Positions 42,849-52,300 of a stretch of 64,000 bases of DNA are shown here, piece after piece. The translations under genes were made by a program, and so were the position numbers. Where the stretch lies: contig NC_018691.1 of NCBI RefSeq assembly GCF_000300005.1, forward strand, positions 4,793,001 through 4,857,000, read 5' to 3'. Source of the stretch: Alloalcanivorax dieselolei B5 (lineage in GTDB: Bacteria > Pseudomonadota > Gammaproteobacteria > Pseudomonadales > Alcanivoracaceae). The notes under the pieces are model-generated. The model did no database searches. It was not told where the DNA came from and saw nothing but the letters and a program-made list of their open reading frames with translations. Position 1 is the stretch's first letter, and the number at the start of each line of letters is the position of its first letter.

Positions 42849-44998
42849 AGGCGGGCATACTGGCTGACCAGCCATTTGGTCCCCACGCCATCGAAGTTGA
42901 TTTGCAGGCGGGCATTGGGCCCCTGCCCTTCGAAGTGCAATACCGTACCTTCTCCGAATTTGGGATGTACCACCCGCGCGCCCAGACCGATGCCGTTGGC
43001 CTCCTCCTGACGCACCGTGCCGCGGCGGCCCACCGGGCGGCTCACCGCCGCCCGCACCCGCACTTCCTCCACCAGCTCACCGGGAATCTCACGCAGGAAG
43101 CGGCTGGGCGGATTGAGCGTCTCGTTGCCGAACAGGCGCCGGCTCTCGGCGTAGGTCAGATACAGCTCACGCATGGCCCGGGTCAGCCCCACATAACAGA
43201 GCCGCCGTTCCTCGGCCAACCGGCCAGGCTCCTCCGAGGACATCTGATGGGGAAACAGCCCTTCTTCCAGGCCGGTGATGAACACCACCGGGAACTCCAA
43301 CCCCTTGGCGGAGTGCAGGGTCATCATCTGCACCGCGTCCTCGAACGCCTCCGCCTGGCCGTCTCCGGCCTCCAGGGCGGCGTGGTCGAGGAAGGCGGTG
43401 AGCGGGTCCAGATCGGACTCCTCGTCGCCCTCTCCGAACTGGCGCGTGGCGGAGACCAGCTCCTGCAGGTTTTCCACCCGCTGCTGGCCTTTGTCCCCTT
43501 TTTCCTGACCGTGGAAGTCCAGCAGGCCGCTGGCGGCGATCACGTGTTCCGTGGTCTCGGCCAGATCCAGCGCCTCGGTCTGTGCCGCCAGTTGATCCAC
43601 CAGTTGCAGGAACGCCAGCAGCGCGTTGCTGGCCCGGGGGCTGAGCAGGCGTTCGTTGACGATGGCCACCGCCGCGTCCCAGAGCGGGATACCGCGCAGG
43701 CGGGCCTGCTCGCGTACCGCCTCCAGAGTCTTATTGCCAATGCCCCGGGTCGGGGTGTTCACCACCCGCTCGAAGGCGGCGTCCGCCTGGCGGTTGTTGA
43801 GTAACCGCAGATAAGCCAGGGCGTTACGGATTTCAGCCCGCTCGAAGAAGCGCTGGCCGCCGTAAATACGGTAAGGAATGCCGGCCTGCAGGAACGCCTC
43901 CTCCAATACCCGGGACTGCGCATTGGAACGGTACAGCACCGCCATATCATCGCGATTGGTACCCTGCTGCATCAGGCTTTCCACTTTGCCGGCGATGAAA
44001 CGGGCTTCGTCCACCTCGTTGAAACCGGCATAGAGGCGAATCGGGTCTCCCTTGCCGCCCTCGGTCCACAGCTGCTTGCCAAGCCGGTCCGGGTTGTTGT
44101 CGATCACCGCGTTGGCCGCTTCCAGAATGGTGCTGGTGGAGCGGTAGTTCTGTTCCAGACGGATCACCCGGGTGTCCGGGAAATCACGGCTGAAGCGATG
44201 AATATTCTCGATCTTGGCGCCGCGCCAGCCGTAGATGGACTGGTCGTCGTCGCCAACGATGGTGACCGCGTTATGCTCATCGGCCAGCAATCGCAGCCAG
44301 GCGTATTGGATGGAGTTGGTGTCCTGGAATTCATCCACCAGGATATGGCGGAAGCGGCGCTGGTAGTGGCCGCGCAGGTCATCATTGTCGCGAAACAGTT
44401 CCAGCACCCGCAGCAGCATTTCATTGAAGTCCACCAGGCCGGCGCGCTCGCAGGCTTCCTCATAGGCCAGGTAGATCTTCTGCATGGTCGCCGCGAACAG
44501 ATCGCCACCGCTGACATCCATGTGCGCCGCGCGCAGCCCTTCGTCCTTCTGGCCGTTAATGAACCAGGTGGCCTGACGCGCCGGCCAGCGCTGCTCATCC
44601 AGCCCCAACTCACGGATCACCCGTTTGACCAGCCGCTGCTGGTCATCGGCGTCGATGATCTCGAAGCTCTGGGGCAGGCGCGCTTCCTGCCAGTGCGAGC
44701 GCAGCAGGCGGTGAGCGATGCCGTGGAAGGTGCCCACCCACATGCCACCGGCGGGCATGGCCAGCAGTTGTTCGATGCGGCCGCGCATTTCCGCCGCCGC
44801 TTTATTGGTGAAGGTGACCGCGAGAATGCCGAAAGGCGAAGCCTGTTCGGTGGCGATCTGCCAGGCGATGCGGTGCACCAGCACGCGGGTCTTACCGGAG
44901 CCGGCGCCGGCCAACACCAGCAAATGGCGGTCTTCCGCGGCGACCGCGTCGCGTTGGGCCGGGTTGAGGCCGTCAAGAAGTGTGGTTACGTCATCCAT
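42836..44998 (-). CDS. uvrD: DNA helicase II (UvrD)
   Basis: The 720-residue SF1 helicase matches E. coli UvrD in length. Walker A is AGAGSGKT (about 30-37), followed by GILAVTFTNKAAAEMRGRIEQLL (motif Ia region), LVDEFQDTNSIQYAWLRLLA (motif II), VTIVGDDDQSIYGWRGAKIENI (motif III), VIRLEQNYRST and VQMMTLHSAKGLEFPVVFITGLEEGLFPH (V), LCYVGLTRAMRELYL (VI). The terminus, GVGTKWLVSQYARLDVL, is UvrD-like rather than Rep-like. It unwinds DNA in nucleotide excision and mismatch repair. Start at 44998 is family-typical. Its stop codon is inside a tandem repeat. Confidence 0.95.
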   Translation of the reverse strand: MDDVTTLLDGLNPAQRDAVAAEDRHLLVLAGAGSGKTRVLVHRIAWQIATEQASPFGILAVTFTNKAAAEMRGRIEQLLAMPAGGMWVGTFHGIAHRLLRSHWQEARLPQSFEIIDADDQQRLVKRVIRELGLDEQRWPARQATWFINGQKDEGLRAAHMDVSGGDLFAATMQKIYLAYEEACERAGLVDFNEMLLRVLELFRDNDDLRGHYQRRFRHILVDEFQDTNSIQYAWLRLLADEHNAVTIVGDDDQSIYGWRGAKIENIHRFSRDFPDTRVIRLEQNYRSTSTILEAANAVIDNNPDRLGKQLWTEGGKGDPIRLYAGFNEVDEARFIAGKVESLMQQGTNRDDMAVLYRSNAQSRVLEEAFLQAGIPYRIYGGQRFFERAEIRNALAYLRLLNNRQADAAFERVVNTPTRGIGNKTLEAVREQARLRGIPLWDAAVAIVNERLLSPRASNALLAFLQLVDQLAAQTEALDLAETTEHVIAASGLLDFHGQEKGDKGQQRVENLQELVSATRQFGEGDEESDLDPLTAFLDHAALEAGDGQAEAFEDAVQMMTLHSAKGLEFPVVFITGLEEGLFPHQMSSEEPGRLAEERRLCYVGLTRAMRELYLTYAESRRLFGNETLNPPSRFLREIPGELVEEVRVRAAVSRPVGRRGTVRQEEANGIGLGARVVHPKFGEGTVLHFEGQGPNARLQINFDGVGTKWLVSQYARLDVL

Positions 44999-45189
44999 GG
45001 GCCCGGAGTTTATCAGAACCAGCGAAAGCCGGCGCTGGCTTTGCAGCAATCGACGCATCCGTGACCAATCGCACGCGCGGTGCTCCTTCCGTGGTTTCCT
45101 TTCCCGCACCGGCGTGGGTAAACTGCAAAACAAAAAGGCCGTCCACGAGCCTGGAACCCGAGTCCGTGTCTACGTCATCTCAGCAACAT

Positions 45190-48036
45190 ATGGATCATTC
45201 CCGCCATGCGGTGATGCGTGCCCAATGCCGCCACCTGAGCGCCGGCTTACGTGGCATGAGCATGCTGGAAGCGGCCACCGTGCTGGTCACCCTGGCGGCC
45301 TATTGGGCCACGCCGGTGTCCCTGCTATTGCTGCTGGGATGGGCGGCGCTGACGCTGACCTTCATAGCGGCGCGCATCCTGTGGCTGCAATCCTGGGACC
45401 TGGAAGACGATACCGATCACCGTCAACAGCGCCGTTACATCTCGCTGTTCGTGCTGATTTCCGGTCTGTTACTGGGGCTCGGCGGTCTGCTGCTGAACCT
45501 GCAATCCGCCACGCCGGACGAATCCCTGTTCTATGCGCAGCTGACCCTGGGCTGCCTGGGCATCGGCCTGGGCATCGTGGCACTGGCCGCCTACAGCAGC
45601 CACCTGTTCACCGTGGTGAGCTATCAGGCGCTGCTGCTGACGCCCGCCTTTACTCAATTGCTGCTGACACAACCGGACAACCCCGCTCTGGCCACCACTC
45701 TGCTCGCCATCGCCGGCTTTCTGTTTCTCACCGCCCGTTACATCAACAGCACCTCTCACCGTGCCCTGGATCTGCAGATCAGCAACACCGCCCTGATCGA
45801 TTACCTGGACCGGGCGCGCGCCAACGCCGAGGCGCTGAACGAAAAGCTGGCCGAGGAGATTTGTGAACGGAAAGAGGCACGGCGGCGTCTGCAGGAGGCC
45901 AACGACCGGCTCGAATCCATGGTCAGCGAACGTACCCGGGCGCTGGAAGTGGCCAACCGGGAACTCACCGCCACCGGCGAGCGCCTGGAGCTGGCGCTGG
46001 AGGCCAGCAATATCGGTCTGTGGGACTGGAACCTGAACACCGGCTCCAACTACCACACCAATTTCGACCGGCTGCTCGGCTACGAGAACGAATACTTCGG
46101 CAATTTCTTCGGTGATCTCAAGCAGCTGGTGCACCCGGACGACTTTCCCACCATCCGCCGCGGCATGGTCGCCCACTTCAAGGGCGAGACCGACCGCTAT
46201 CACGCCATTTACCGGTTGCGCCACAAGCAAGGGCACTGGTGCTGGCTGGAGGACGACGGCCGCGTGGTGGAGTGGGACGACAACGGCCGTGCCATCCGCA
46301 TGATCGGCACTCGCCGGGACATCACCTCTCAACGCGAGGCCCAGGAACAGCAACGCCTGGCCGCCACCGTCTTCGAGAACGCGCCGGAGGGCATCTTCAT
46401 CCTCGACCGGCAATTCCGCTTCCTCGCCGCCAACGCCCGCTTCGAGCAGATCACCGGCTATCGCGAGGAAGAAATGAACGGTAAGAGCATCGCCGACAGC
46501 GAACATGCCCGCCGTCACCGCAATCTCTACCACACCATCCGCGTGGGGCTGCGCCGCAACGGCTTCTGGGAGGGGGAAATCACCGGCCGCCGGCGCAATG
46601 GCGAAATCTTTCCCGAGTGGGTGCAGATCAGCAGTGTGCTCGACGAACGCCAGCGGGTAATCCGCTATGTCGGCATGATTTCCGATCTGACCTCGCGCAA
46701 GGAAGCGGAGGAGCGGGTCCGCTTCCTCTCCAATTACGACCGCCTTACCGGCCTGCCCAATCGCACTCTGTTCCGCGAGCGGCTGCACAAGGCACTCACC
46801 CTGGGGCGCCTCAATCGTTCCCGGGTGGCGTTGCTGATGATCGATCTGGACCGCTTCAAGCCGATCAACGAATCGCTCGGCCACGAAATCGGTGATCGTC
46901 TGCTGAAACTGGCCGCCGACCGCATCTCCCAGTGCGGCCCCGGCGATGAGAGCCTGGCCCGGGTCGGCGGCGACGAATTCGCCCTGGTGCTGGACAACTG
47001 CGGCGGGGAGCCGCAAATCGGCGCTCTGTGCCAGAAGATCATCAACGCGATGAAGAAGCCGTTCCTGATCGACAGTCACGAGCTTCTGCTGGGCGCCAGC
47101 ATCGGCATCAGTCTGTTCCCGTCCACCGCCATGGATGCCCAGCCCATGATCAACCAGGCTGACATGGCGGTGCATCAGGCCAAGCGCAGCGGCGGCAACA
47201 ATTACCAGTTCTACCGCAGCGGCATGCAGGTGGCCTCGGTGGAGCAACTTGCGCTGGAAACCAGCCTGCGCAAGGCCATCTTCAAAAATGAGTTCGTGGT
47301 CCACTACCAGCCGAAAATGGATCTGGCCAGCAACGCCGTCTCCTCGGTGGAAGCCCTGGTGCGCTGGCAGCACCCGAGCATGGGATTGTTGCCGCCGTCG
47401 GAGTTCATCCCACTGGCGGAGGAGTCCGGCCTGATCTCCGCCATCGGCGAACTGGTGCTGGAGCGCTCCTGCCGCCAGGCGCACCAGTGGCATAAACAGG
47501 GGCTGGGGAACATCCGGGTATCGGTGAACCTGTCCGCGCATCAATTCCGCAAGGGCAATCTGGCCGACGTCATCGACCGTGTTCTCGACCTCACCGGCCT
47601 GCCCGCTCATCTGCTGGAGCTGGAACTCACCGAAAGCCTGATCATGGAGGACCTGGAGCAGAATATCGCTCTGCTGGAGCGGCTGCGCTCACGGGGGATC
47701 GGCCTGTCGCTGGACGATTTCGGCACCGGTTATTCCTCGCTCAGTTACCTCAAGCGCTTTCCGGTGGACACCCTGAAGATCGACCGCTCCTTCATTACCG
47801 ATCTAACCCAGAACGCGGACGATGCCGCCATCACCCGCGCCATTATCGAGATGGCGCACAGCCTCAATATGAGCGTGGTGGCGGAAGGGGTGGAGACCGC
47901 ACAGCACCTGGAGATTCTGCGTGCCATGGGGTGTGATGGCATTCAGGGCTTCCTGATCAGCCGGCCGGTGGAAGAGAACAAGATCCGGGAGATGCTGCGC
48001 GACCAGCACAACCTCTCCCCGCGGCGGATGCTTTAG
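45190..48036 (+). CDS. Membrane GGDEF-EAL protein with PAS domains
   Basis: The product is about 948 residues. It has hydrophobic segments in the first 220 residues, a coiled-coil linker (RANAEALNEKLAEEICERKEARRRLQEANDRLESMVSERTRALEVAN), two PAS regions (from about 265 and 390), a GGDEF domain and an EAL domain. The GGDEF motif is intact (RVGGDEFALVL), as are EAL catalytic motifs (EALVRW, ELTESLIMEDL, DDFGTGYSSLSYLKRFPVDTLKID, EGVET). It could make or degrade cyclic di-GMP. The start is uncertain; ATG at 45190 is used, with no clear ribosome site. It diverges from uvrD. Confidence 0.93.
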   Translation: MDHSRHAVMRAQCRHLSAGLRGMSMLEAATVLVTLAAYWATPVSLLLLLGWAALTLTFIAARILWLQSWDLEDDTDHRQQRRYISLFVLISGLLLGLGGLLLNLQSATPDESLFYAQLTLGCLGIGLGIVALAAYSSHLFTVVSYQALLLTPAFTQLLLTQPDNPALATTLLAIAGFLFLTARYINSTSHRALDLQISNTALIDYLDRARANAEALNEKLAEEICERKEARRRLQEANDRLESMVSERTRALEVANRELTATGERLELALEASNIGLWDWNLNTGSNYHTNFDRLLGYENEYFGNFFGDLKQLVHPDDFPTIRRGMVAHFKGETDRYHAIYRLRHKQGHWCWLEDDGRVVEWDDNGRAIRMIGTRRDITSQREAQEQQRLAATVFENAPEGIFILDRQFRFLAANARFEQITGYREEEMNGKSIADSEHARRHRNLYHTIRVGLRRNGFWEGEITGRRRNGEIFPEWVQISSVLDERQRVIRYVGMISDLTSRKEAEERVRFLSNYDRLTGLPNRTLFRERLHKALTLGRLNRSRVALLMIDLDRFKPINESLGHEIGDRLLKLAADRISQCGPGDESLARVGGDEFALVLDNCGGEPQIGALCQKIINAMKKPFLIDSHELLLGASIGISLFPSTAMDAQPMINQADMAVHQAKRSGGNNYQFYRSGMQVASVEQLALETSLRKAIFKNEFVVHYQPKMDLASNAVSSVEALVRWQHPSMGLLPPSEFIPLAEESGLISAIGELVLERSCRQAHQWHKQGLGNIRVSVNLSAHQFRKGNLADVIDRVLDLTGLPAHLLELELTESLIMEDLEQNIALLERLRSRGIGLSLDDFGTGYSSLSYLKRFPVDTLKIDRSFITDLTQNADDAAITRAIIEMAHSLNMSVVAEGVETAQHLEILRAMGCDGIQGFLISRPVEENKIREMLRDQHNLSPRRML

Positions 48037-48066
48037 CGCGGCCCTGGGCCAGGCTGACATCGCGGC

Positions 48067-49071
48067 TCAATCTATGGCCGGCGGCTCGTCACCCAATATC
48101 GCCAGGGTTTCCGGCGCTTCGAAGAACGGCGTCAGATGACGGCGCAGCCAGGCCTCCAACATGCCGTTATCGCGCAACACCCGCACCACGCCGGGGGCGA
48201 AGCGACGGGCATCGTCCAGCATGGTTTCACGGTCGATTCCCACTTCCTCGAGCAATTCCAGCAGGGAACTGTCACGGTATTTGTCAAAGAAGGTGTGCAC
48301 GCCCTCGCTCAGCAGGGTGGTGAAATAGTCGCTGTGCCGGAACTGCCGCCAGAAGTCATAGCCGATCACGAACAGCTCCTGAATGTCCTCGCTGCTCAGC
48401 AGGTCCCGCAGTTCCGCCACCGGGCGTTCGGACAGTTCCCGCCAGCCATCCAGAATCAATTCCCGTAGCGAGGCCAGGTTTTCGTCGCTGTAGAGCCACG
48501 GGTCGCTGAGCAACGCTTCCATCCGTCGCATCAACCAGTCCTGCAGGCGCAGCTCCGCGGTGGCGCGCCAGCGCTCCGGCACACGGCGCCCCAGCACACC
48601 CCGCACCACCTCGGGTATCCCCTGATGCAGCCATGTTTTGACACCCAGTTGGGTGCCGCCGGCCAATAGCGCCAGCAATACCGGGTTGTGGCTGAGCCAG
48701 GTGATCCCCTGGCGGGACAACGGCACTTCCAGCAGCTTGTCCACGGTGGCGGTGATGGTGTCCTCGTCCACCAGTTCCCCGATCAGCCGGTCACTGTCAG
48801 TACCGCTCTGATACAGGCGCTCCATCATTTCGCCGACCAACTCCGGCATCCCGCCACCCAGCTCCATGGTCGCCGCGTACTTGTGCGCGGTGTCGACCAC
48901 CTGCTCCGGGGTCACCACCTCTCCCAGGCGCAGACGGCCGGCTTCGGCCAGCAGGTAATCGAGCTCCTGCTCCAGCCAGACGTTCAACTGCTCCGGTGCC
49001 AAAGTACGCTGAAAATGTGCCACCAGGGCATCAAGTAAACAATTTGCCTTAATCTGTCTATTGTCCGTCAC
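48067..49071 (-). CDS. Hypothetical helical protein
   Basis: I do not recognise this 334-residue protein. It is acidic, Leu-rich and largely helical, without signal peptide or clear membrane segment; a short Leu/Ala stretch (NPVLLALLAGGTQLGVKTWL, about 131-150) is the only hydrophobic part. Regions such as LVGEMMERLYQSGTDSDRLIGELVDEDTITATVDKLLEV suggest repeated helical units. The gene lies between the GGDEF-EAL gene and a ferritin-like gene, with no close partner. Its start at 49071 precedes a 82-base gap. Confidence 0.7.
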   Translation of the reverse strand: MTDNRQIKANCLLDALVAHFQRTLAPEQLNVWLEQELDYLLAEAGRLRLGEVVTPEQVVDTAHKYAATMELGGGMPELVGEMMERLYQSGTDSDRLIGELVDEDTITATVDKLLEVPLSRQGITWLSHNPVLLALLAGGTQLGVKTWLHQGIPEVVRGVLGRRVPERWRATAELRLQDWLMRRMEALLSDPWLYSDENLASLRELILDGWRELSERPVAELRDLLSSEDIQELFVIGYDFWRQFRHSDYFTTLLSEGVHTFFDKYRDSSLLELLEEVGIDRETMLDDARRFAPGVVRVLRDNGMLEAWLRRHLTPFFEAPETLAILGDEPPAID

Positions 49072-49159
49072 GACATAACCCTATTGTTAGAAGTGCCTTG
49101 CTGATAGCCCGGCCAACTGTATCATCGAGTGATGTAACATTCATTAGAGGTACGTGATT

Positions 49160-50002
49160 ATGGCCATCTCAATTCTGCCGACGCGCCGTAACCTGCGTTT
49201 CAAGCTGGACCCGGCGAAGGCCCTCACCTGGCATCGTGACGGCCTCAATGTCAGTCAGTTTCTTAATACCATGAGCCTGTTTTTTCCGGTCGGTGAACGC
49301 TTTTTCATAGACAGCGTCCGTCATTATCGGGATCTGGTTCAGGATCCCGAGCTGAAAAAGGCGGTGACCGCCTTTATCGGCCAGGAAGCCATGCACGGCC
49401 GTGAACACGATGAGTACAACGACCATGTCGCCAACGCCGGTGTTCCTCTGAAAGCCCAGGAGCGGCTGGTCGAAGCGCTGCTCAAGCAAATCCAGAAGCG
49501 CGCGCCTCAGTCCTTCCAGTTGGCCAGCACCGTGGCCCTGGAACACCTTACCGCGATTCTCGCCGACGGGCTGCTCACCTTGCCGGAAATCATGGAGGGT
49601 GCGGACGACGGCTACAAGGCCATTTGGAATTGGCACGCCCTGGAAGAGACCGAACACAAAGCGGTGGCCTTTGACGTCTACCAGCTGGCGGTGGGTACCG
49701 ACGACCGTTTGTCCGCCTACGCGCTGCGGACCTCCTCCCTGGTGATCTCCACCACCGTGTTCTTTGCCCTGTTCCTGCCGTTCTACGTGCATAACGTACG
49801 CGTTACCGGTGGTCTGTTCGACGCCAAGGGCTGGCGCTCGGTGCTGCGTCACAGTCTGGGCAAGAAAGGCATCTTCCGCTATACCGCCAAGGCCTGGCTG
49901 GACTGGTTCAAACCGGGGTTCCATCCGTGGGACCACGACAACCGCCGGTATCTGGAGCAGTTCGAGGAACTGCTCGGTGACGTCCTCACCGACGCCGCCT
50001 GA
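49160..50002 (+). CDS. PF10118-type predicted metal-dependent hydrolase (ferritin-like)
   Basis: The 280-residue protein has the di-iron pattern of the family: FFPVGERFFIDSVRHY (about 33-48), IGQEAMHGREHDEYN (about 72-86), ALEHLTAILADGLL (about 130), and HALEETEHKAVAFDVYQ (about 160). Two hydrophobic stretches after 180 suggest membrane association. The family is named a predicted hydrolase, but the Glu and His pattern also suits an oxygenase-type di-iron enzyme; the activity is unknown. ATG at 49160 is preferred over GTG at 49154 because of the spacing to GAGG. Confidence 0.85.
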   Translation: MAISILPTRRNLRFKLDPAKALTWHRDGLNVSQFLNTMSLFFPVGERFFIDSVRHYRDLVQDPELKKAVTAFIGQEAMHGREHDEYNDHVANAGVPLKAQERLVEALLKQIQKRAPQSFQLASTVALEHLTAILADGLLTLPEIMEGADDGYKAIWNWHALEETEHKAVAFDVYQLAVGTDDRLSAYALRTSSLVISTTVFFALFLPFYVHNVRVTGGLFDAKGWRSVLRHSLGKKGIFRYTAKAWLDWFKPGFHPWDHDNRRYLEQFEELLGDVLTDAA

Positions 50003-50043
50003 TCCCATCCCCTTTTGGCCGCCCTAGGGCGGCTCTGCCTTGT

Positions 50044-50067
50044 GCCGGCTCCCCCGCCGGCTTTTTT
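50044..50067 (+). terminator. Intrinsic terminator after the ferritin-like gene
   Basis: GCCGGC, a six-base loop and GCCGGC are followed by TTTTTT (50062-50067), about 40 bases after the stop. A second inverted repeat (GCCGCCCTAGGGCGGC, near 50021) lies just before it. Confidence 0.85.
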
Positions 50068-50131
50068 ATCGCCGCCGTCCATGGCGGCCACCCTTCGGGC
50101 CGATTCAGGCTGGATTTACATCCGCCCTTGC

Positions 50132-52018
50132 TCAATCCAGGCCGAACTGCCGCATTTTCCGGTATAGCGTCGCCCGGGCGATGCCGAGATCCTTCGCGGC
50201 GGCGGAAACATTGCCTTTGTGCCGCGCCAGCGCCGCTCGCACCGTTTCACATTCGGCCCGCTGCAAGGTGCCCGATGGGCGCGTTGATAATGGTACCGAT
50301 GGCGTCTGCAGCGAAGCCGGCAGATGCTCCACCGTCACCGTTCCATTCTCGGATAACGCCACCGCCAGCTTCAGGGCCTGTTGCAACTCGCGAATATTGC
50401 CCGGCCAGGAGTGGCCACGCAGGGCCGCCCAGGCTGCCTCGGACAGCACCGGTGGCGCCTCATGTCCCGCTTCTCCGACCAGCAGATGCCGCACCAGATC
50501 ATCGAAATCCTGGCGCTGGCGCAGCGGCGGCAGCGGCATCTGTAAACCATTGATGCGATACAACAGGTCTTCACGGAACAGCCCTTCCGCCACCCGTTGT
50601 TCCAGGTCCCGGTGGGTGGCGCAAATCAACGAACATTGCACCGCGATGCCACGGGTAGCGCCCAATCGGGTGACCTCCCGTTCCTGTAATACCCGCAAAA
50701 GACGCGCCTGTAATTCCAGCGGCATATCGCCAATTTCATCCAGAAACAGCGTGCCGCCGTCGGCTTGCTCAAATTTACCGGGCATCCCGCCTTTGCGCGC
50801 ACCGGTAAAAGCGCCGCCTTCGTAGCCGAACAGCTCGGATTCAATCAGGCCGGCGGGGATCGACGAGCAGTTAACCGCCACGAAAGGCCCTTCGGCGCGC
50901 GGCCCGGAACGATGCAGCCAGCGCGCCATCACCTCCTTGCCGGTACCGGTCTCGCCCCGCAACAATACCGGCAGATCATGGTGAAAAGCCCTCTGGGCCT
51001 GGCGCAACAAGCCGGTAACACCGGGATCACCGTGGAACGGCGCTTGTGGGTCTTGTTGACGCGCCGGCGGCGAGTCCGGCGGGGAGAAGCCATTGAATCG
51101 GAACGGTCGCCGTCCCTCCAACCGACAGAACAATTGCAAGCCGCCGTGACAGGCAAGTGCCACCGGCATGTCCCTGGCGGCCCAGACCCGCGCCATGCTC
51201 CCCTCGAACAGTGCCTCAAAACACAGCCGCCCATCACCGTCACCGACGGGGAGATCGAGCATCTGACGAGCCACCGGGTTGGCGCCCAGCAGACGGCCGT
51301 CACCGTCAAAGTGCAGCAGCCCGCGCATCGGCGAATCGGTCAGTTCCGGACGATAATGGACCGCCAGTCGCAGCTCGCCGCCAATACGCCGCATCATGCG
51401 GTTCTCAATTGCCCGCACGGCCAACGCTACCGGCTCCAGGATGCCAATACGGTGACCACCATGACGCCGGGATGCATCCAGCACCGCCACCAGCTCACCG
51501 TAAGGGTCGCGAAGCGGCACGGCAGCGCAGGCGAACACACGGGCCTCATCAAGAAAATGCTCACTGCCGCATACCACCGAGGGGCGCCCTTCCGCCAGCG
51601 CGCACCCCGGACCATTGGTACCGGCCACGGATTCATTCAAATTGACCCCGATGCGCAACGCCGGGGCGAGATCACGACAGGCTGGGTTAGTGTTGCCCAG
51701 GGCATGAATCACCACGCCCCCCGCCTCGATACAAGCCAGGATCCAGTTGGCGCGCCCCAGTGAATGGAACAAGAGTTCCATTTCCGGCGCTACGTCATCC
51801 AGCAGCAGATGGTGATGCTCACCAATGCGGCGCACGTCATTACGGGAAACAACATTAAAAATAACCCGGTCTTCGGGGCACAAACCGTGATGACGTGAAC
51901 GCTGCCAGGAACGCACCACCGAATCTTCCAATAACTGGGGAGGCACATCCCGGCCTTCCTCGAACAATTGTCTGGCTTTTTGAACACGGTGATCGAAGTC
52001 GAACGGGTTAATTTGCAT
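50132..52018 (-). CDS. Sigma-54 activator, AcoR type
   Basis: The 628-residue protein has a GAF-type sensor half (about 60-220), then a AAA+ domain with Walker A GETGTGKE (about 354-361), the sigma-54 contact loop GAFTGA (about 401-406), Walker B GGTLFLDEIGDMP and arginine-finger region FREDLLYRINGLQMPLPPLRQR, and a C-terminal Fis helix-turn-helix (KGNVSAAAKDLGIARATLYRKMRQFGL). All catalytic parts are intact. It should open the -24/-12 promoter at 52181 of the divergent alcohol dehydrogenase operon, with an alcohol or related compound as inducer; that link is inferred from position. Confidence 0.95.
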   Translation of the reverse strand: MQINPFDFDHRVQKARQLFEEGRDVPPQLLEDSVVRSWQRSRHHGLCPEDRVIFNVVSRNDVRRIGEHHHLLLDDVAPEMELLFHSLGRANWILACIEAGGVVIHALGNTNPACRDLAPALRIGVNLNESVAGTNGPGCALAEGRPSVVCGSEHFLDEARVFACAAVPLRDPYGELVAVLDASRRHGGHRIGILEPVALAVRAIENRMMRRIGGELRLAVHYRPELTDSPMRGLLHFDGDGRLLGANPVARQMLDLPVGDGDGRLCFEALFEGSMARVWAARDMPVALACHGGLQLFCRLEGRRPFRFNGFSPPDSPPARQQDPQAPFHGDPGVTGLLRQAQRAFHHDLPVLLRGETGTGKEVMARWLHRSGPRAEGPFVAVNCSSIPAGLIESELFGYEGGAFTGARKGGMPGKFEQADGGTLFLDEIGDMPLELQARLLRVLQEREVTRLGATRGIAVQCSLICATHRDLEQRVAEGLFREDLLYRINGLQMPLPPLRQRQDFDDLVRHLLVGEAGHEAPPVLSEAAWAALRGHSWPGNIRELQQALKLAVALSENGTVTVEHLPASLQTPSVPLSTRPSGTLQRAECETVRAALARHKGNVSAAAKDLGIARATLYRKMRQFGLD

Positions 52019-52067
52019 AGCCCTCTCCGGAATCCTGTTTTGTTGTTATACAGCCGGTACTCACCAC

Positions 52068-52084
52068 TGTCTCAAAACGATACA
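52068..52084. promoter_or_regulatory. Candidate upstream activator site
   Basis: TGTCTCAAAACGATACA reads TGTCTC, five bases, GATACA, a near inverted repeat like sites of AcoR/BmoR-type activators. It lies about 100 bases before the sigma-54 promoter at 52181 and about 50 bases upstream of the activator gene, so it would serve the operon. Proof requires binding data. Confidence 0.5.
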
Positions 52085-52180
52085 CCCGTCTTCCAGGTGA
52101 CTATCGCCGGGCACCCTTCATGACACCTCAAATACCTGATAAGACACAATATTTTTTTAATTTTTCCAAAAAAACAAGTA

Positions 52181-52196
52181 TGGCACGCCCTCTGCA
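52181..52196 (+). promoter_or_regulatory. Sigma-54 (-24/-12) promoter
   Basis: TGGCACGCCCTCTGCA matches the consensus TGGCAC-N5-TTGCA with one mismatch (C for the first T of TTGCA) and exact GG to GC spacing. It lies in an AT-rich leader 105 bases before the channel gene and opposite to the AcoR-type activator gene, so it is a strong candidate for the alcohol dehydrogenase operon promoter. Confidence 0.85.
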
Positions 52197-52300
52197 ATAC
52201 GACAACGTGGCGACTGTTCGCGAGGGTAACAGCCCGCATTCGAGGACTTCTATTTTCCAATACGTTTTCTATCGAATAACAGCAACAAGGAACCGATTTC

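Noticed and set aside
45469-47610. A 713-codon frame opposite the GGDEF-EAL gene
   Set aside because: The plus strand encodes intact GGDEF and EAL motifs; the opposite frame has no recognisable content.
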